DNA of 64,000 nt from Roseibium sp. TrichSKD4 (GCF_000148725.1 NZ_GL476315.1:62001-126000); one strand, 5' to 3'. Positions 1 through 10,880 are shown, counted from the stretch's first letter. Notes: generated from the sequence alone by a model not told the origin. Made by a program: numbers and translations.

Positions 1-1
1 C

Positions 2-1075
2 CCTGAGCTCACTCTCACGGGTGGGTGGACGGACAATCAGTCCGGCTCTGCCAATGGTGAAAGCGGTCAGCTTTACCGGATAACTCCGAACATCACAGCG
101 ACATCAGATTGGTCCCGCCATCAGCTGGATCTTGCACTGCGCGGAACTTATGTCGGTTATCCCGGATCAACTGATGATGATGAAGGTAATGTCCTTGCAT
201 CTGCTCGTTTGCGTCTCGATGTTTCAAACCGCACGACGGTCAATGGCGGTCTTGCCTATACCTACTCTCAAGAAGATGGCTCCAGCCTTGAGAGTGCCAA
301 TGGCACGGACGATGTCCACTCTATTTCTCTTGACCTTGGTGCAACTCGGGATGCGGGGCTACTTTCGGTAACCGCAAGTGGTGGTGTCGATCGGAGCATC
401 TACACAGCAGATGATACAAATAGCGCGACCAATTCCAGCTCCAGAGACAATACGCTTTATTCCGCGAACCTGAGGCTTGATAGCAACGGTGGGGGCGTGT
501 TGTCGCCTTTTGTTGAAGGTTCATTTTTGTGGCGCCGGTTCGACAAGACATGCAGTGACGCCATTTGTGAGGATCGGAACTCGAAGGGATATGCGCTTCG
601 CGGCGGTGTTGTTGTTTCGTCTGGTCCCAAGCTGAACGGTGAAATTAGTGCCGGTTACCGGATTGAGGATCTGGATGATAAGCGGCTGGAGGATCTAGCG
701 GGGCTTACCGTGGATGCCTCACTCGTTTGGTCGCCGAGCCGTTTGACAACGGTTACTGCAGGGCTCGGTACAAACTTCGATACCACAGATGTGGACGGTG
801 CCAGTGGCTCGATCATTTATTCAGGCGATTTGCGAATCGCGCACGGATTTAGCGATCGGTTCGCAGCGGAAGCCGGGATTGGCTATGAGCTGCGTGACTA
901 TCAGGGCATTGATGTCGAAGAGCGGACGGCGACCGGCCTTTTGGGGCTGACTTACGCGATTTCCCGCAATGTCGCTTTGACAACACAATATACGCATAGA
1001 CGTTTCGACAGCAGCGACAACGGAAGTGATTACACGGAAAACAGCATCGAGGCAGGCGTTCGTATTCGCCATTAA
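2..1075 (+). CDS. Outer-membrane beta-barrel protein, 5' end missing
   Basis: The frame is open from the first bases of the window, so the start lies upstream; about 357 residues are visible. The sequence alternates polar and hydrophobic residues in repeated strands rich in Gly, Ser, Thr and Asp, with aromatic residues near the strand ends, and it finishes with GVRIRH. This is the look of the C-terminal half of a transmembrane barrel of the putative beta-barrel porin 2 type. It would sit in the outer membrane; substrate unknown. The family call rests on the strand pattern only, and a general outer-membrane barrel is the safe reading. Confidence 0.7.
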   Translation, partial: PELTLTGGWTDNQSGSANGESGQLYRITPNITATSDWSRHQLDLALRGTYVGYPGSTDDDEGNVLASARLRLDVSNRTTVNGGLAYTYSQEDGSSLESANGTDDVHSISLDLGATRDAGLLSVTASGGVDRSIYTADDTNSATNSSSRDNTLYSANLRLDSNGGGVLSPFVEGSFLWRRFDKTCSDAICEDRNSKGYALRGGVVVSSGPKLNGEISAGYRIEDLDDKRLEDLAGLTVDASLVWSPSRLTTVTAGLGTNFDTTDVDGASGSIIYSGDLRIAHGFSDRFAAEAGIGYELRDYQGIDVEERTATGLLGLTYAISRNVALTTQYTHRRFDSSDNGSDYTENSIEAGVRIRH

Positions 1076-1164
1076 GGCTTTGGTTACCGTTTTCGTCGAT
1101 TTGCTTAGGGACAGTCACGATGCTGGGGGGCACGTTACCGCGTCATGGGCACCGGGAGGCTAGT

Positions 1165-2412
1165 ATGAATTTCAGAGTTGTTGATCCACACATGCGTCTC
1201 AGCGGATTTAAATGGTTCTCACGCCTTAAGGTGAGCCTCTTCAGCCTTGTCTTCCTGTGCACGGGCCTCCAAGCCCAAGCGGACCCGGGCTTCAATCAGT
1301 TCCTACGGGACTTCTGGCCAACAGCCCAATCGTATGGAATTCAGCCAGACGTCTACAACAAGGTTTTTATCGGCATGACGCCAGACAAGGACACACTCCG
1401 CTTGATGAACAAGCAGTCGGAGTTTGTGAAGCCAATCTGGGAGTATCTCGACAGCGCTGTCTCTGAAACACGTGTAGAGCGCGGACGAGAGTTGCTGGTC
1501 GAATACCGTGACGTTTTGGCTGCAATTGAGGCGCGTTATGGCGTGGACCGGGAAGCCGTGCTGGCGATCTGGGGCATGGAGACCAACTACGGCAGCTTCA
1601 TGGGCAAGCATAACGTCATTCAGGCACTGGCGACCTTGGCTTATGGCGCACCGCGCCGCCAAAAGTTCTGGCGTAAGGAACTTTTGAAAGCGCTGGCGAT
1701 TGTCCAGGGCGGGCACGTAAAGTTTGAGGATATGGAAGGCTCCTGGGCCGGAGCCATGGGCCATACCCAATTTATGCCAACCAGTTGGAATGCCTATTCT
1801 GTCGACTTTGACGGCGATGGTCGCCGCGATATCTGGACGACCATCCCCGATGCCCTTGCTTCAACGGCCTTCTATTTGAAAAAGCATGGCTGGCAAACCG
1901 GCAAGACATGGGGCTATGAGATCTCTCTGCCGCGGAACTTCGACTTCCGCCTTGCTGACGACGACACCACGCTGACACTTGGCGAATGGGCACGACGCGG
2001 TGTTGGCCGGGTGAATGGTCGTCAGTTCCCGCGTCCTTCAGACCGGGCTGTGCTCGTGATGCCAGCGGGCGTGAATGGCCCGAAGTTCCTGATGCTCAAG
2101 AATTTTTACGTCATAAAGCGGTATAATAATGCCACTGCATACGCTCTGGCCGTGGGACACTTGGCTGATCGTTTGATCGGCGGTGGGCCTTTGGCGGGCG
2201 ATTGGTCTCGGGAGCATTTGCCACTGAAACGCAGTGAAGTTGCCGAGCTGCAAAACGCGCTCAACCGGAAGGGCTTTAGCGTTGGTAGCGCTGACGGAAA
2301 GGTGGGTCCTGCAACACGGCGTGGTATCCGGGCTTTCCAGCGCTCTCGTGGCTTGATCCCGGATGGGTATGCTTCTGTGGTTTTGCTGGCGAAAGTCCGT
2401 CAAGGCAGTTAA
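1165..2412 (+). CDS. Lytic murein transglycosylase, MltB/SLT_2 type with C-terminal peptidoglycan-binding domain
   Basis: Encodes 415 residues. It would cleave the glycan strands of peptidoglycan between MurNAc and GlcNAc in the periplasm. An N-terminal signal peptide (hydrophobic LFSLVFLCTG, then QAQA) is followed by the SLT_2 catalytic domain; Glu139 in the AIWGMETNYGS motif is the expected catalytic acid. GAMGHTQFMPTSW and a DFDGDGRRDIW loop are typical of the family. Residues about 355-410 form a PG_binding_1 domain. An upstream start at 1120 is possible, but ATG 1165 is preceded by GGGAGG at good spacing and puts the signal peptide near the N terminus. Soluble secreted enzyme; no lipobox seen. 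Confidence 0.9.
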   Translation: MNFRVVDPHMRLSGFKWFSRLKVSLFSLVFLCTGLQAQADPGFNQFLRDFWPTAQSYGIQPDVYNKVFIGMTPDKDTLRLMNKQSEFVKPIWEYLDSAVSETRVERGRELLVEYRDVLAAIEARYGVDREAVLAIWGMETNYGSFMGKHNVIQALATLAYGAPRRQKFWRKELLKALAIVQGGHVKFEDMEGSWAGAMGHTQFMPTSWNAYSVDFDGDGRRDIWTTIPDALASTAFYLKKHGWQTGKTWGYEISLPRNFDFRLADDDTTLTLGEWARRGVGRVNGRQFPRPSDRAVLVMPAGVNGPKFLMLKNFYVIKRYNNATAYALAVGHLADRLIGGGPLAGDWSREHLPLKRSEVAELQNALNRKGFSVGSADGKVGPATRRGIRAFQRSRGLIPDGYASVVLLAKVRQGS

Positions 2413-2447
2413 ACTCGTCGGAAGTTTAACTGTTGGAGCGGATCTTG

Positions 2448-3581
2448 GTGGCCGGACCAAGCTTCAAATTTGAAAACCACAAAGGTGGCTGGACATTCAG
2501 CCACCTTTTGTGCGTCTTGATGCTCATAACCGCTTTTGCCGCGACCGGGTCCATTCAGAGTGCCGTTGCGCAGAGCTCCGGCGGTTCGTTCCAAGTGGCG
2601 CAGAACAATCAGGGCTTCAACCCGTTTCGTTCGTTCTTTGGTATCTTCAAAGGTAAACAAGAGCCGAAAAAAACAAAACGCAAAACCAACAGGCGTCGGT
2701 CTGCACCTGCAGTGCGGGCGGCGCCACAGGTGGTGGAGCTGCCCAAAGACCCGAATGCGGGGGTCATCCTTGTTGTTGGCGATCAAATGGCTGACGGCGT
2801 TGCCGACGGTCTTCGCCGCGTTTTGGCCGAACAGCCTGCTGTCAGGGTTGATCGGCTTATTCATAAAAGCAAGGGATTGGCTGGGATTGAGGTTCCCGAT
2901 TGGTCGACCGAGATATTGTCCCGGATCCGTGGGTCAGACGTTGAGGCTGTCGTCGTCATGTTGGGTCGATATGACCGGCGTGAGCCAATGCCCGGAGATC
3001 CGCCTATCCCGTTTCTTGAGCCGGGTTGGGACACAGCTTACCTAAAGAAGGTTCAGTCCATCGTCGCTACAGTGCGCCGTGAGCGGTTGCCGATCGTTTG
3101 GGTCAGTCTTCCACCAACGGGTGCCCGCAAACGCAACGCTGATTTCTTGGCGCTGAATGATAATTACCGACAGGCTGCAGAAGATCGGCGGACACGTTTT
3201 GTCGATATCTGGGACATCTTCTTGTCCGAAAACGGCAATTACACCTCGTTTGGTCCGGATGTGGATGGTCAGCGGCGACGTTTGAGAAGTCAGGACAAGA
3301 TCGGCTTCAACTGGTCAGGCAACCAAAAGGTGGCCTTCTTTGTTGAACGCGAGCTTCTTCGCTTGCTCGGCGGCTATGGAGGTTTGGCGTTTGAGGGGGT
3401 TGAAGATGACCCGAATTTCATCGTGCTGACAGGGCGGACAACCTCACCGGAAGCGGAACTTTTGGGTGGTGATGCTCGCACTGAAGATCCGGATGCAGAT
3501 GGCGCCACATATGGTTTTCTGGTGCGCGGCGAGGCTTTGCCGCGGGTCGAGGGCCGGGTTGACGATACGCGATTACAATAA
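2448..3581 (+). CDS. Secreted DUF459 (SGNH-hydrolase fold) protein, catalytic residues degenerate
   Basis: About 377 residues with an N-terminal hydrophobic signal segment ending near AVAQ, a Lys/Arg-rich linker (KGKQEPKKTKRKTNRRR) and a DUF459 domain. SGNH hydrolases use a Ser in GDS and an Asp-x-x-His pair. Here the first block reads VVGDQMADG, with Gln at the Ser position, and the last block reads SQDKIGFNWSG, with no His. The protein is therefore probably not an ordinary esterase. GTG 2448 is chosen because GGAG lies 9 bases upstream; TTG 2445 or 2433 would add a few residues. It follows the transglycosylase by 35 bases and may share its transcript, suggesting a cell-envelope role. Confidence 0.75.
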   Translation: MAGPSFKFENHKGGWTFSHLLCVLMLITAFAATGSIQSAVAQSSGGSFQVAQNNQGFNPFRSFFGIFKGKQEPKKTKRKTNRRRSAPAVRAAPQVVELPKDPNAGVILVVGDQMADGVADGLRRVLAEQPAVRVDRLIHKSKGLAGIEVPDWSTEILSRIRGSDVEAVVVMLGRYDRREPMPGDPPIPFLEPGWDTAYLKKVQSIVATVRRERLPIVWVSLPPTGARKRNADFLALNDNYRQAAEDRRTRFVDIWDIFLSENGNYTSFGPDVDGQRRRLRSQDKIGFNWSGNQKVAFFVERELLRLLGGYGGLAFEGVEDDPNFIVLTGRTTSPEAELLGGDARTEDPDADGATYGFLVRGEALPRVEGRVDDTRLQ

Positions 3582-3595
3582 ATCGTAGCCCAATA

Positions 3596-3629
3596 AAAAG
3601 CCGCCAGCGGATTCCGCTGGCGGCTTTTT
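3596..3629. terminator. Bidirectional intrinsic terminator
   Basis: A GC-rich hairpin (gccgccagcgg / ccgctggcggc) is flanked by an A run on the left and a T run on the right. It can end both the DUF459 transcript on the plus strand and gltD on the minus strand. Confidence 0.9.
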
Positions 3630-3648
3630 CATTCGTGATTTTCATCGT

Positions 3649-5079
3649 TTAGCGAGGTAGGTCGCTTGATCCGGTCAGGAACTCGTCGACAGCGCGGGCT
3701 GCTTGCCGGCCTTCGCGGATTGCCCAGACAACCAGTGACTGTCCACGGCGCACATCGCCTGCAGCAAAAATCTTGTCCATGCTTGTCTTGTAGTCTTCGG
3801 TGTTGGCCTTGACGTTGGTTCGGCCATCCAGCTCCAATTTTTCTCCACTCTGGGAGACAAATGTATCGAGCAATGGACCGGAAAAGCCAATAGCCGCCAG
3901 AACGAGATCAGCACGAAGAATAAATTCAGATCCTTCGATTGGAGCGCGCTTCTCATCGACCCGAGCGCATTTTACGCCGGTCACGCGCCCTTCCTCGCCA
4001 AAAAGAGCGAGGGTGGCTGCAGAAAATTCACGTTCTGCCCCCTCGGCTTGCGAGGAAGAGGTTCGGAACTTGGTCGGCCAATACGGCCAGAAGGCCATCT
4101 TGTCTTCCTTGATCGGCGGGATCGGGCGGATATCGAGCTGTGTGACAGAAAGTGCACCCTGACGGAATGATGTGCCAACGCAGTCAGAGGCTGTGTCGCC
4201 GCCGCCGATGACAACGACGTGTTTTCCACCTGCCCAGATCGGAGCTTCACCGGTTTCCGGTTCGCCACCAACCCGGCGGTTTTGCTGTACCAGATACTCC
4301 ATGGCCCAGTGGCATCCTTCCAGCTCCATGCCGGACACGCCCGGATCACGCGGGCGCTCAGCTCCAGCACACAGAATTACGGCATCATGACGATCTGCCA
4401 GGTCTTCAAGGGTTTCATTGACCCCGATGTTCACACCGTAATGGAATGTGACACCTTCAGCTTCCAGCTGTTCAACGCGGCGGTCGATATAGTGTTTTTC
4501 CATCTTGAAGTCGGGAATGCCATAACGCAGGAGGCCGCCTGCTTTCGGCTCGCGCTCATAAACGTGCACGGTATGGCCAGCCCGGGTTAGTTGTTGCGCT
4601 GCGGCCATGCCTGCAGGACCTGCGCCAATAACAGCGACAGCTTTGCCGGTTTTGATTGCAGCGGGCTGCGGGACAATCCAACCCTCAGCAAAACCCTTGT
4701 CGGCGATGGCTTGCTCAACGGATTTGATGTTAACCGGCACATCTTCCAGATTAAGCGTGCAGGCTTCTTCGCATGGGGCGGGGCAAATTCGACCCGTAAA
4801 TTCCGGGAAATTGTTGGTGGAATGCAGGTTCTGCAGCGCCAGTTCCCAGTCGCCCTGATAGACAAGGTCATTCCAGTCCGGAATCTGGTTGTTCACCGGG
4901 CAACCGGTCGGTCCGTGGCAGAAGGGAATGCCGCAGTCCATGCAGCGTGCGGCTTGATTTTCAATCTCCGCCTCTTTGAGCGGGATTGTGAACTCGCGAA
5001 AATGGCGAATACGGTCTGATGCTGGCTGGTACTTTTGTTCCTGCCGGTCGATTTCCAAAAATCCGGTAACCTTGCCCAA
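3649..5079 (-). CDS. gltD: Glutamate synthase [NADPH] small subunit
   Basis: A protein of 476 residues, the normal length. The beta subunit of GOGAT takes electrons from NADPH and passes them to the large subunit, which makes glutamate from glutamine and 2-oxoglutarate. The N-terminal part carries the iron-sulfur cysteine clusters (CMDCGIPFC and CPAPCEEAC). [12 protein letters not shown] is the FAD site and [11 protein letters not shown] the NADPH site; [14 protein letters not shown] near the C terminus is typical. It lies 85 bases downstream of gltB on the same strand, the usual gltBD arrangement, with a stem-loop between the genes. The start ATG 5079 has GGAGG upstream. Confidence 0.97.
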   Translation of the reverse strand: MGKVTGFLEIDRQEQKYQPASDRIRHFREFTIPLKEAEIENQAARCMDCGIPFCHGPTGCPVNNQIPDWNDLVYQGDWELALQNLHSTNNFPEFTGRICPAPCEEACTLNLEDVPVNIKSVEQAIADKGFAEGWIVPQPAAIKTGKAVAVIGAGPAGMAAAQQLTRAGHTVHVYEREPKAGGLLRYGIPDFKMEKHYIDRRVEQLEAEGVTFHYGVNIGVNETLEDLADRHDAVILCAGAERPRDPGVSGMELEGCHWAMEYLVQQNRRVGGEPETGEAPIWAGGKHVVVIGGGDTASDCVGTSFRQGALSVTQLDIRPIPPIKEDKMAFWPYWPTKFRTSSSQAEGAEREFSAATLALFGEEGRVTGVKCARVDEKRAPIEGSEFILRADLVLAAIGFSGPLLDTFVSQSGEKLELDGRTNVKANTEDYKTSMDKIFAAGDVRRGQSLVVWAIREGRQAARAVDEFLTGSSDLPR

Positions 5080-5122
5080 GGTGACCTCCTCAGTTGCTTG
5101 GCTTCACTTGGAGAGCTGCCAT

Positions 5123-5140
5123 CGGGTGCTTGAGCACCCG
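5123..5140 (-). other. Stem-loop between gltB and gltD
   Basis: A 7-bp perfect stem (cgggtgc / gcacccg) with a four-base loop sits in the 85-base gap between the two subunit genes. No T run follows, so it is not a classical terminator. It may slow 3' decay or adjust the ratio of the two subunits. Confidence 0.5.
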
Positions 5141-5164
5141 AGAGCTTTCCGTGTGGTGGCTTGA

Positions 5165-8100
5165 TTATTCGGCGGCGACCATACCCAGACGCTGCTGTTC
5201 CATTTCGCGCAAGGCGCGGCGATATTCAACTGGCATTACCTTCACGAATTTCGGTCGGAAGGTTGCCCAGTCATCCAGGATTTCCTGAGCACGCGTGGAG
5301 CCTGTGTACTCGACATGCTTTTGCAGCAGTTGCCGCAAACGCTCGTCATCGTGACGGGTCATGTCGCCGGTGACGTCTACACGGCCCTTGTGCTCAATAT
5401 CCCCGCCATGGTGGTGGAGCTTTTCGAGAAGATCGTCTTCTTCGGAGACTGGCTCCAGTTCAACCATGGCCAGATTACAGCGTGATCCGAAGGAACCGTC
5501 CTCGTCCAGCACATAGGCGATGCCACCTGACATACCAGCTGCAAAGTTGCGTCCAGTTTGCCCGATAACGACAACTACGCCGCCGGTCATGTATTCACAG
5601 CCATGATCGCCAACGCCTTCAACGACGGCAACTGCGCCGGAATTGCGAACCGCGAAACGTTCGCCAGCTACCCCCCGGAAGTAACACTCACCGGTCGTTG
5701 CACCGTAAAGAACGGTGTTGCCGACAATGATGCTGTCTTCCGGAACAATCCGGGTGTTTTCAGGTGGGCGAACAATAATGCGGCCACCGGAAAGGCCCTT
5801 GCCGACATAGTCGTTGGCATCGCCTTCCAGGTCGATTGTGACGCCCTTGGCAACGAACGCTCCGAAGGCCTGACCGGCAGTGCCTTTCAGATTGATCTTC
5901 AAAGTGTCGTCTTTCAGGCCTTTGCTGCCGTAACGCTTGGCGATTTCACCAGACAACATGGCACCAACAGACCGGTCGACAGAACAGATGGTCTCGTTGA
6001 CGACGGTCTGTTCCTTGTTCTCGATTGCGGGCTTTGCAGCTGCGATCAGACGACGGTCGAGAATATCGTCAATCGGGTGTTCCTGGGTCATCGTCCAGCG
6101 GATGTCTTCTGCAGGAGCATCCGGCATGTGGAAGATCCGGGAGAAGTCGAGGCCCTTGGCTTTCCAGTGCTCGATGGCGGCTTCCTGATCAAGGAATTCT
6201 GTCTTGCCAATGATCTCATCGAGTTTGGCGACACCAATCGATGCTATCATTTCCCGCAGCTCTTCTGCAACAAAAAAGAAGTAGTTGACGACCTGCTCGG
6301 GAGTGCCCTTGAAGCGCTTCTGCAGAACAGGGTCTTGCGTCGCAATTCCAACCGGGCAGGTGTTGAGGTGACACTTGCGCATCATCAAGCAACCCGCTGC
6401 GATCAGCGGAGCGGTTGAGAAGCCGAACTCATCTGCGCCAAGCAAGGCACCGACTAGCACATCGCGTCCTGTTCGCAAACCGCCATCAACCTGCAGACAA
6501 ACCCGTGAACGCAGACCGTTCAAAACCAAGGTCTGTTGGGTTTCCGCAAGGCCAATTTCCCATGGGCTGCCTGCATGTTTGATAGATGTAAGCGGGGATG
6601 CGCCCGTTCCGCCATCAAAACCGGAAACGGTGATATGGTCTGCCCGTGCCTTAGCCACACCGGCGGCGACTGTACCAACACCCACTTCGGACACCAATTT
6701 GACCGAGATGTCTGCAACCGGGTTCACATTTTTAAGGTCGTAGATCAGCTGAGCCAGATCTTCGATGGAATAAATGTCGTGGTGCGGTGGTGGTGAAATC
6801 AGACCCACACCCGGTGTTGAATGGCGTACCTTTGCGATCACGGCATCGACCTTGTGACCGGGCAACTGACCACCTTCACCAGGCTTTGCACCTTGGGCCA
6901 CTTTAATCTGGATCATATCGGAGTTGACCAGATATTCAGTGGTGACCCCGAAGCGACCGGACGCGACCTGTTTAATAGCCGAGCGTTGCGGGTTTGTTGA
7001 TCCATCTGGTAGCGGATTAAAGCGCTCTGGCTCTTCGCCGCCTTCACCAGTGTTCGACTTGCCGCCAATCTGGTTCATGGCAACGGCCAGCGTGGAGTGC
7101 GCTTCCTTGGAAATCGATCCAAAGGACATCGCCCCTGTGCCGAACCGCTTGACGATGTCTTGCGCGGGTTCGACTTCGGAAATGTCGATGGGCTTGCGGC
7201 CCAACTCATCGGCTGACTTGATGCGGAACAGACCGCGGATCGCAAAACGACCGCTCTCTTCATTCACTGACTTGGCAAACTCGCGGTATTTCTCCGGCAG
7301 ATTGGAGCGAACCGCATGTTGGAGATGAGCGATGGAATCCGGCGTCCACATGTGGTTTTCACCGCGGATCCGATAGGCATATTCGCCGCCAACTTCCAGA
7401 GACCGCTTGAGAACATGAACGTTGCCAAAGGCTTCGTTGTGGCGGTCGACGGTTTCCTTGGCAACTTCATCAAGGCCGATGCCTTCGATCATGGTTGCCG
7501 TGCCGAAGAAGTATTTTTCAACGAATGTGTTTGACAGGCCGATAGCGTCAAAAATTTGAGCGCCGCAATAGGACTGGTAGGTCGAAATGCCCATTTTGGA
7601 CATGACCTTCAAGATGCCCTTGTCGATCGACTTGATGTAGCGATGGACAACCTCGTCCGCGTCCACTTCTTCCGGGAACTCAGTGTCGGCATGCATGGAC
7701 AGGAGCGTCTCGAAGGCAAGATACGGGTTGATCGCTTCAGCGCCATAACCTGCCAGAACACAGAAGTGATGAACTTCACGTGCTTCGCCAGTTTCAACAA
7801 CCAGACCGACAGATGTCCGAAGACCTTTGCGGATGAGGTGATGGTGGACTGCTGCGGTTGCCAAAAGGGCCGGGATTGCGATCCGGTTCCGCGAGATCAT
7901 GCGGTCAGACAGGATGATGATGTTGTCACCATCACGCACGGCTTTTTCAGCACGTTCGCACAGACGCTCGAGAGCGCCTTCCATGCCACCTGCACCCTTT
8001 TCGGAGTTATAGGTGATATCCAGCGTTTTAGCGGAGAACTGGTTGTCGCCAATGTCGCCAATAGCCCGGATTTTCTCCAGATCTTCATTGGTCAAGATCG

Positions 8101-9892
8101 GTTGGCGAACTTCCAGACGCTTGGACGTGGAGGCGCCTTTAAGATCAAAGATGTTCGGGCGTGGGCCGATAAACGACACCAGGCTCATGACAAGTTCTTC
8201 GCGGATCGGATCGATCGGTGGGTTGGTCACCTGCGCGAAGTTTTGCTTGAAGTAAGTGTAAAGTGGCTTCGATTTGTCAGACAGGGCAGACAGCGGAGTG
8301 TCAGTGCCCATAGAGCCGATGGCTTCCTGACCAATTGTCGCCATGGGCTGCATCAAAAGTTTGATGTCTTCCTGACTGTAGCCAAAGGCTTGTTGGCGGT
8401 CGAGCAGGCTTTCGCCGGCAACAGGGGCCCGGCCCCGCACACCCGGCATGTCTTCCAGAACGATCTGCGAGCGGTGCAGCCAGTCTTTATAAGGATTGGC
8501 CGTGGACAAATCGCGCTTGATTTCATCATCAGAAATGATGCGACCCTGCTCAAGATCAAGAAGCAACATTCGGCCCGGCTGTAGGCGCCATTTCTGAATG
8601 ATCTTTTCTTCTTCAACCGGCAGAACGCCGACTTCAGACGACATGATGACAAAGCCATCGTCGGTGACGATATATCGGGCAGGGCGCAGGCCGTTCCGGT
8701 CAAGCGTTGCGCCGATTTGACGGCCATCGGTAAAGGCTACGGCAGCTGGACCGTCCCACGGCTCCATGAGCGCTGCGTGATATTCGTAGAAGGCGCGACG
8801 GTTGCTGTCCATTAGCGGATTGCTGGCCCAGGCTTCCGGGATTAGCATCATCGCTGCATGTGCCAGCGAGTATCCACCCATGACAAGGAACTCGAGCGCG
8901 TTGTCAAAGCAGGCTGTGTCCGACTGGCCTTCGTAAGAAATCGGCCAGAGCTTGGAAATGTCCGAGCCAAGCAAGTCGGATGAGACGGACGCCTGACGTG
9001 CGGCCATCCAGTTGACGTTGCCGCGCAGAGTGTTGATCTCGCCGTTATGGGCAACCAGCCGGTAGGGGTGAGACAGATCCCAGGACGGGAATGTGTTGGT
9101 GGAAAAGCGCTGGTGGACGAGTGCCAGTGCTGAAACAAAACGGTCGTCGCTCAGGTCTTTATAATAGGCACCCAGCTGATAGGCGAGGAACATGCCTTTG
9201 TAGACGATCGTGCGGCTGGATAAGGATACGATGTAGAAGCCGTGCTTCACTGCATCAGTTTCAGCGCGAACCTGATTGGAAATCACCTTGCGCAGAACAT
9301 AAAGGCGTCGCTCGAGCGCGTCCTGATCTTCGTCGCTGCGGCGCTGGATGAACAGCTGCTTGGAGACAGGTTCCGTTGCCGCAATATCAGGTGTTTTGGA
9401 AAGGCTGGAATTGTCGACCGGAACTGTCCGCCAACCGATCAACGTATGGCCTTCCTGCTCGATGACCCGAGAAACGATCTCTTCGCACTTGGCCCGAAGG
9501 GTATCGTCTTGCGGAAGAAAGAAAAAGCCAACACCGTAGGCACCCTCTTCCGGCAGCTCTGTTCCGGCTGCTGCCAGATCTTCCTTGAAGAATGAATGCG
9601 GGATCTGCACGAGCATGCCCGCGCCGTCGCCCATCAACGGATCGGCGCCGACCGCACCGCGGTGAGTCAGGTTTACAAGAACCTTGAGACCATCAGCGAC
9701 AACCTTGTGGGATCGCTCGCCATTCATGTGGGCCACGAAGCCCACACCACAGGCATCGTGTTCACGTGACGGATTGTAGAGCCCTTTTTCGGCGGCCAGA
9801 TCAAGGCGAGTTCGCAGGGCTGTTTTCGGCGTTGTTGCCGTTTTGCCCGCGTTCCTCAAGCCCATGCCGGTCGTCAGCTCGTGTTTCGTCAT
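5165..9892 (-). CDS. gltB: Glutamate synthase [NADPH] large subunit
   Basis: About 1575 residues. This is the catalytic subunit of GOGAT: an N-terminal class II amidotransferase releases ammonia from glutamine, which travels to the FMN/2-oxoglutarate site to form glutamate. The expected nucleophile is Cys48 in [12 protein letters not shown], so a 47-residue propeptide would be removed. The 3Fe-4S cysteines are seen in [15 protein letters not shown], and the C-terminal beta-helix (GXXG repeats around [11 protein letters not shown]) is complete. ATG 9892 is preferred, with GAGG 9 bases upstream; GTG 9919 is in frame, but the strong AAAGGAGG runs into it. A long leader with several hairpins precedes the gene. 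Confidence 0.97.
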   Translation of the reverse strand: MTKHELTTGMGLRNAGKTATTPKTALRTRLDLAAEKGLYNPSREHDACGVGFVAHMNGERSHKVVADGLKVLVNLTHRGAVGADPLMGDGAGMLVQIPHSFFKEDLAAAGTELPEEGAYGVGFFFLPQDDTLRAKCEEIVSRVIEQEGHTLIGWRTVPVDNSSLSKTPDIAATEPVSKQLFIQRRSDEDQDALERRLYVLRKVISNQVRAETDAVKHGFYIVSLSSRTIVYKGMFLAYQLGAYYKDLSDDRFVSALALVHQRFSTNTFPSWDLSHPYRLVAHNGEINTLRGNVNWMAARQASVSSDLLGSDISKLWPISYEGQSDTACFDNALEFLVMGGYSLAHAAMMLIPEAWASNPLMDSNRRAFYEYHAALMEPWDGPAAVAFTDGRQIGATLDRNGLRPARYIVTDDGFVIMSSEVGVLPVEEEKIIQKWRLQPGRMLLLDLEQGRIISDDEIKRDLSTANPYKDWLHRSQIVLEDMPGVRGRAPVAGESLLDRQQAFGYSQEDIKLLMQPMATIGQEAIGSMGTDTPLSALSDKSKPLYTYFKQNFAQVTNPPIDPIREELVMSLVSFIGPRPNIFDLKGASTSKRLEVRQPILTNEDLEKIRAIGDIGDNQFSAKTLDITYNSEKGAGGMEGALERLCERAEKAVRDGDNIIILSDRMISRNRIAIPALLATAAVHHHLIRKGLRTSVGLVVETGEAREVHHFCVLAGYGAEAINPYLAFETLLSMHADTEFPEEVDADEVVHRYIKSIDKGILKVMSKMGISTYQSYCGAQIFDAIGLSNTFVEKYFFGTATMIEGIGLDEVAKETVDRHNEAFGNVHVLKRSLEVGGEYAYRIRGENHMWTPDSIAHLQHAVRSNLPEKYREFAKSVNEESGRFAIRGLFRIKSADELGRKPIDISEVEPAQDIVKRFGTGAMSFGSISKEAHSTLAVAMNQIGGKSNTGEGGEEPERFNPLPDGSTNPQRSAIKQVASGRFGVTTEYLVNSDMIQIKVAQGAKPGEGGQLPGHKVDAVIAKVRHSTPGVGLISPPPHHDIYSIEDLAQLIYDLKNVNPVADISVKLVSEVGVGTVAAGVAKARADHITVSGFDGGTGASPLTSIKHAGSPWEIGLAETQQTLVLNGLRSRVCLQVDGGLRTGRDVLVGALLGADEFGFSTAPLIAAGCLMMRKCHLNTCPVGIATQDPVLQKRFKGTPEQVVNYFFFVAEELREMIASIGVAKLDEIIGKTEFLDQEAAIEHWKAKGLDFSRIFHMPDAPAEDIRWTMTQEHPIDDILDRRLIAAAKPAIENKEQTVVNETICSVDRSVGAMLSGEIAKRYGSKGLKDDTLKINLKGTAGQAFGAFVAKGVTIDLEGDANDYVGKGLSGGRIIVRPPENTRIVPEDSIIVGNTVLYGATTGECYFRGVAGERFAVRNSGAVAVVEGVGDHGCEYMTGGVVVVIGQTGRNFAAGMSGGIAYVLDEDGSFGSRCNLAMVELEPVSEEDDLLEKLHHHGGDIEHKGRVDVTGDMTRHDDERLRQLLQKHVEYTGSTRAQEILDDWATFRPKFVKVMPVEYRRALREMEQQRLGMVAAE

Positions 9893-10487
9893 GTGTGCGC
9901 CCTCAAATGTCTTCGCCACCTCCTTTACAGCGTCGGGTCCCGTTCGGGTCGCGTTTTTTCAAAAACGCGGCTCGTGCGACACCCTGGCCGTTGGCCGTGG
10001 CTTTGCCGAAGTATGTAACGTTTCGCCGCTCCCAGGCGAAGCGCTCCCTTTGACGCAGCGAACATTTTTTCGCTGCCGGAAAACGTATTTCCCCACGGCC
10101 CCGCCGGAAAATCGGCAATTTGCCATGCACTCGATTATTAATCTTCAACTGTCACCCATCTTGAGAACGGGTGTGTAAAAGGGACAGTGATCCTGTCCTA
10201 TTCCGAGCTGGCGGACAATGCCATGTTTCACGCATCGGGGCAAGGGTGTTTATTCGCGCGCGAATTATACTTATTCCAATGCCGCGTGCCTATTATTTCT
10301 TATTAGTCGATTTGACTGGCTTTTGGGTAATAAAATTGCGCGCCGCTTCGTCGCTCACTTTTTGCTCGCAGGAATGTCAGCTGCTTTTATTTCCAATCCG
10401 TGACGAGAAGTTCCAGATTTGTGATTGTGGCAATTGCCCATGTGTGCATTGCTACCCAGAGTTCATACTTCCATGGAGGAGACTGTA
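9893..10487. other. Divergent gltB / bufA1 intergenic region with hairpins and a palindrome
   Basis: Almost 600 bases without a convincing gene. The gltB-proximal half holds several short inverted repeats: cgcgttttt / aaaaacgcg around 9950-9969, ttcgcc / ggcgaa around 10022-10040, and gcagcgaa / ttcgctgc around 10055-10076. These could fold in a long gltB leader. A perfect 14-base palindrome, attcgcgcgcgaat, lies at 10252-10265 and could be an operator. An 81-codon minus-strand reading frame (9903-10148) ends 11 bases before gltB but shows no recognisable protein. No riboswitch class was recognised. Confidence 0.5.
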
Positions 10488-10808
10488 ATGAAAAACAAAG
10501 CCATGTCCGCCGCCGTTGTTGCTGGTGCTGTCGCAACAGCTGTCGCCGGTTTGACCGCATCTGCCCCTGCTCACGCTCAGGCAAAAGAAAAGTGCTACGG
10601 CATCTCGTTGAAAGGTCAAAACGACTGTGCAGCGGGTCCGGGAACGACATGCGCCGGGACGTCCACCGTTGATTACCAAGGCAACGCCTGGACGCTTGTT
10701 CCAAAAGGTGACTGCGTGAAATACGGTGTTGATGGTAGTGATTTTGCACTTCCGGATGGCCGTAAAGGATCCTTGGAAGAGCTGGACCGTGATCTTCCGA
10801 AGGCTTGA
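10488..10808 (+). CDS. bufA1: BufA1-type bufferin precursor (DUF2282), periplasmic Cys-containing small protein
   Basis: A 106-residue protein. An N-terminal signal peptide runs to about residue 30 (ASAPAHA). The mature part has four cysteines, Cys36 (EKCYG), Cys47 (QNDCAAG), Cys55 (GTTCAG) and Cys76 (KGDC), the pattern of DUF2282 bufferins. In Caulobacter such peptides are exported after cysteines are turned into thiooxazole-type groups by a BufB/BufC pair, and they help with copper stress. Genes for both partners follow directly here. The start ATG 10488 has GGAGGA at 10475-10480. Family assignment is firm from sequence and neighbours; copper as the metal is inferred from relatives. Confidence 0.88.
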   Translation: MKNKAMSAAVVAGAVATAVAGLTASAPAHAQAKEKCYGISLKGQNDCAAGPGTTCAGTSTVDYQGNAWTLVPKGDCVKYGVDGSDFALPDGRKGSLEELDRDLPKA

Positions 10809-10825
10809 TTCTCAAGTCTTGTCTT

Positions 10826-10853
10826 TTGAGTGAGAGGTGCGCTTCTCACTCAA
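10826..10853 (+). other. Intercistronic stem-loop after bufA1
   Basis: ttgagtgaga (10826-10835) pairs perfectly with tctcactcaa (10844-10853) around an eight-base loop. The position, right after the precursor stop codon and before the BufB start, and the lack of a T run suggest an RNA-stabilising or attenuating element. That would give more precursor than enzyme mRNA. Confidence 0.6.
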
Positions 10854-10880
10854 GGCCCTGTTAAACATCTGGAGATGATG

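Noticed and set aside
7556-8584. 342-codon plus-strand frame inside gltB
   Set aside because: Antisense shadow of a long conserved enzyme gene.
9903-10148. 81-codon minus-strand frame ahead of gltB as a leader peptide gene
   Set aside because: Basic, low-similarity sequence that passes through several hairpins, with no ribosome site at its ATG; coding is unlikely, though not excluded.
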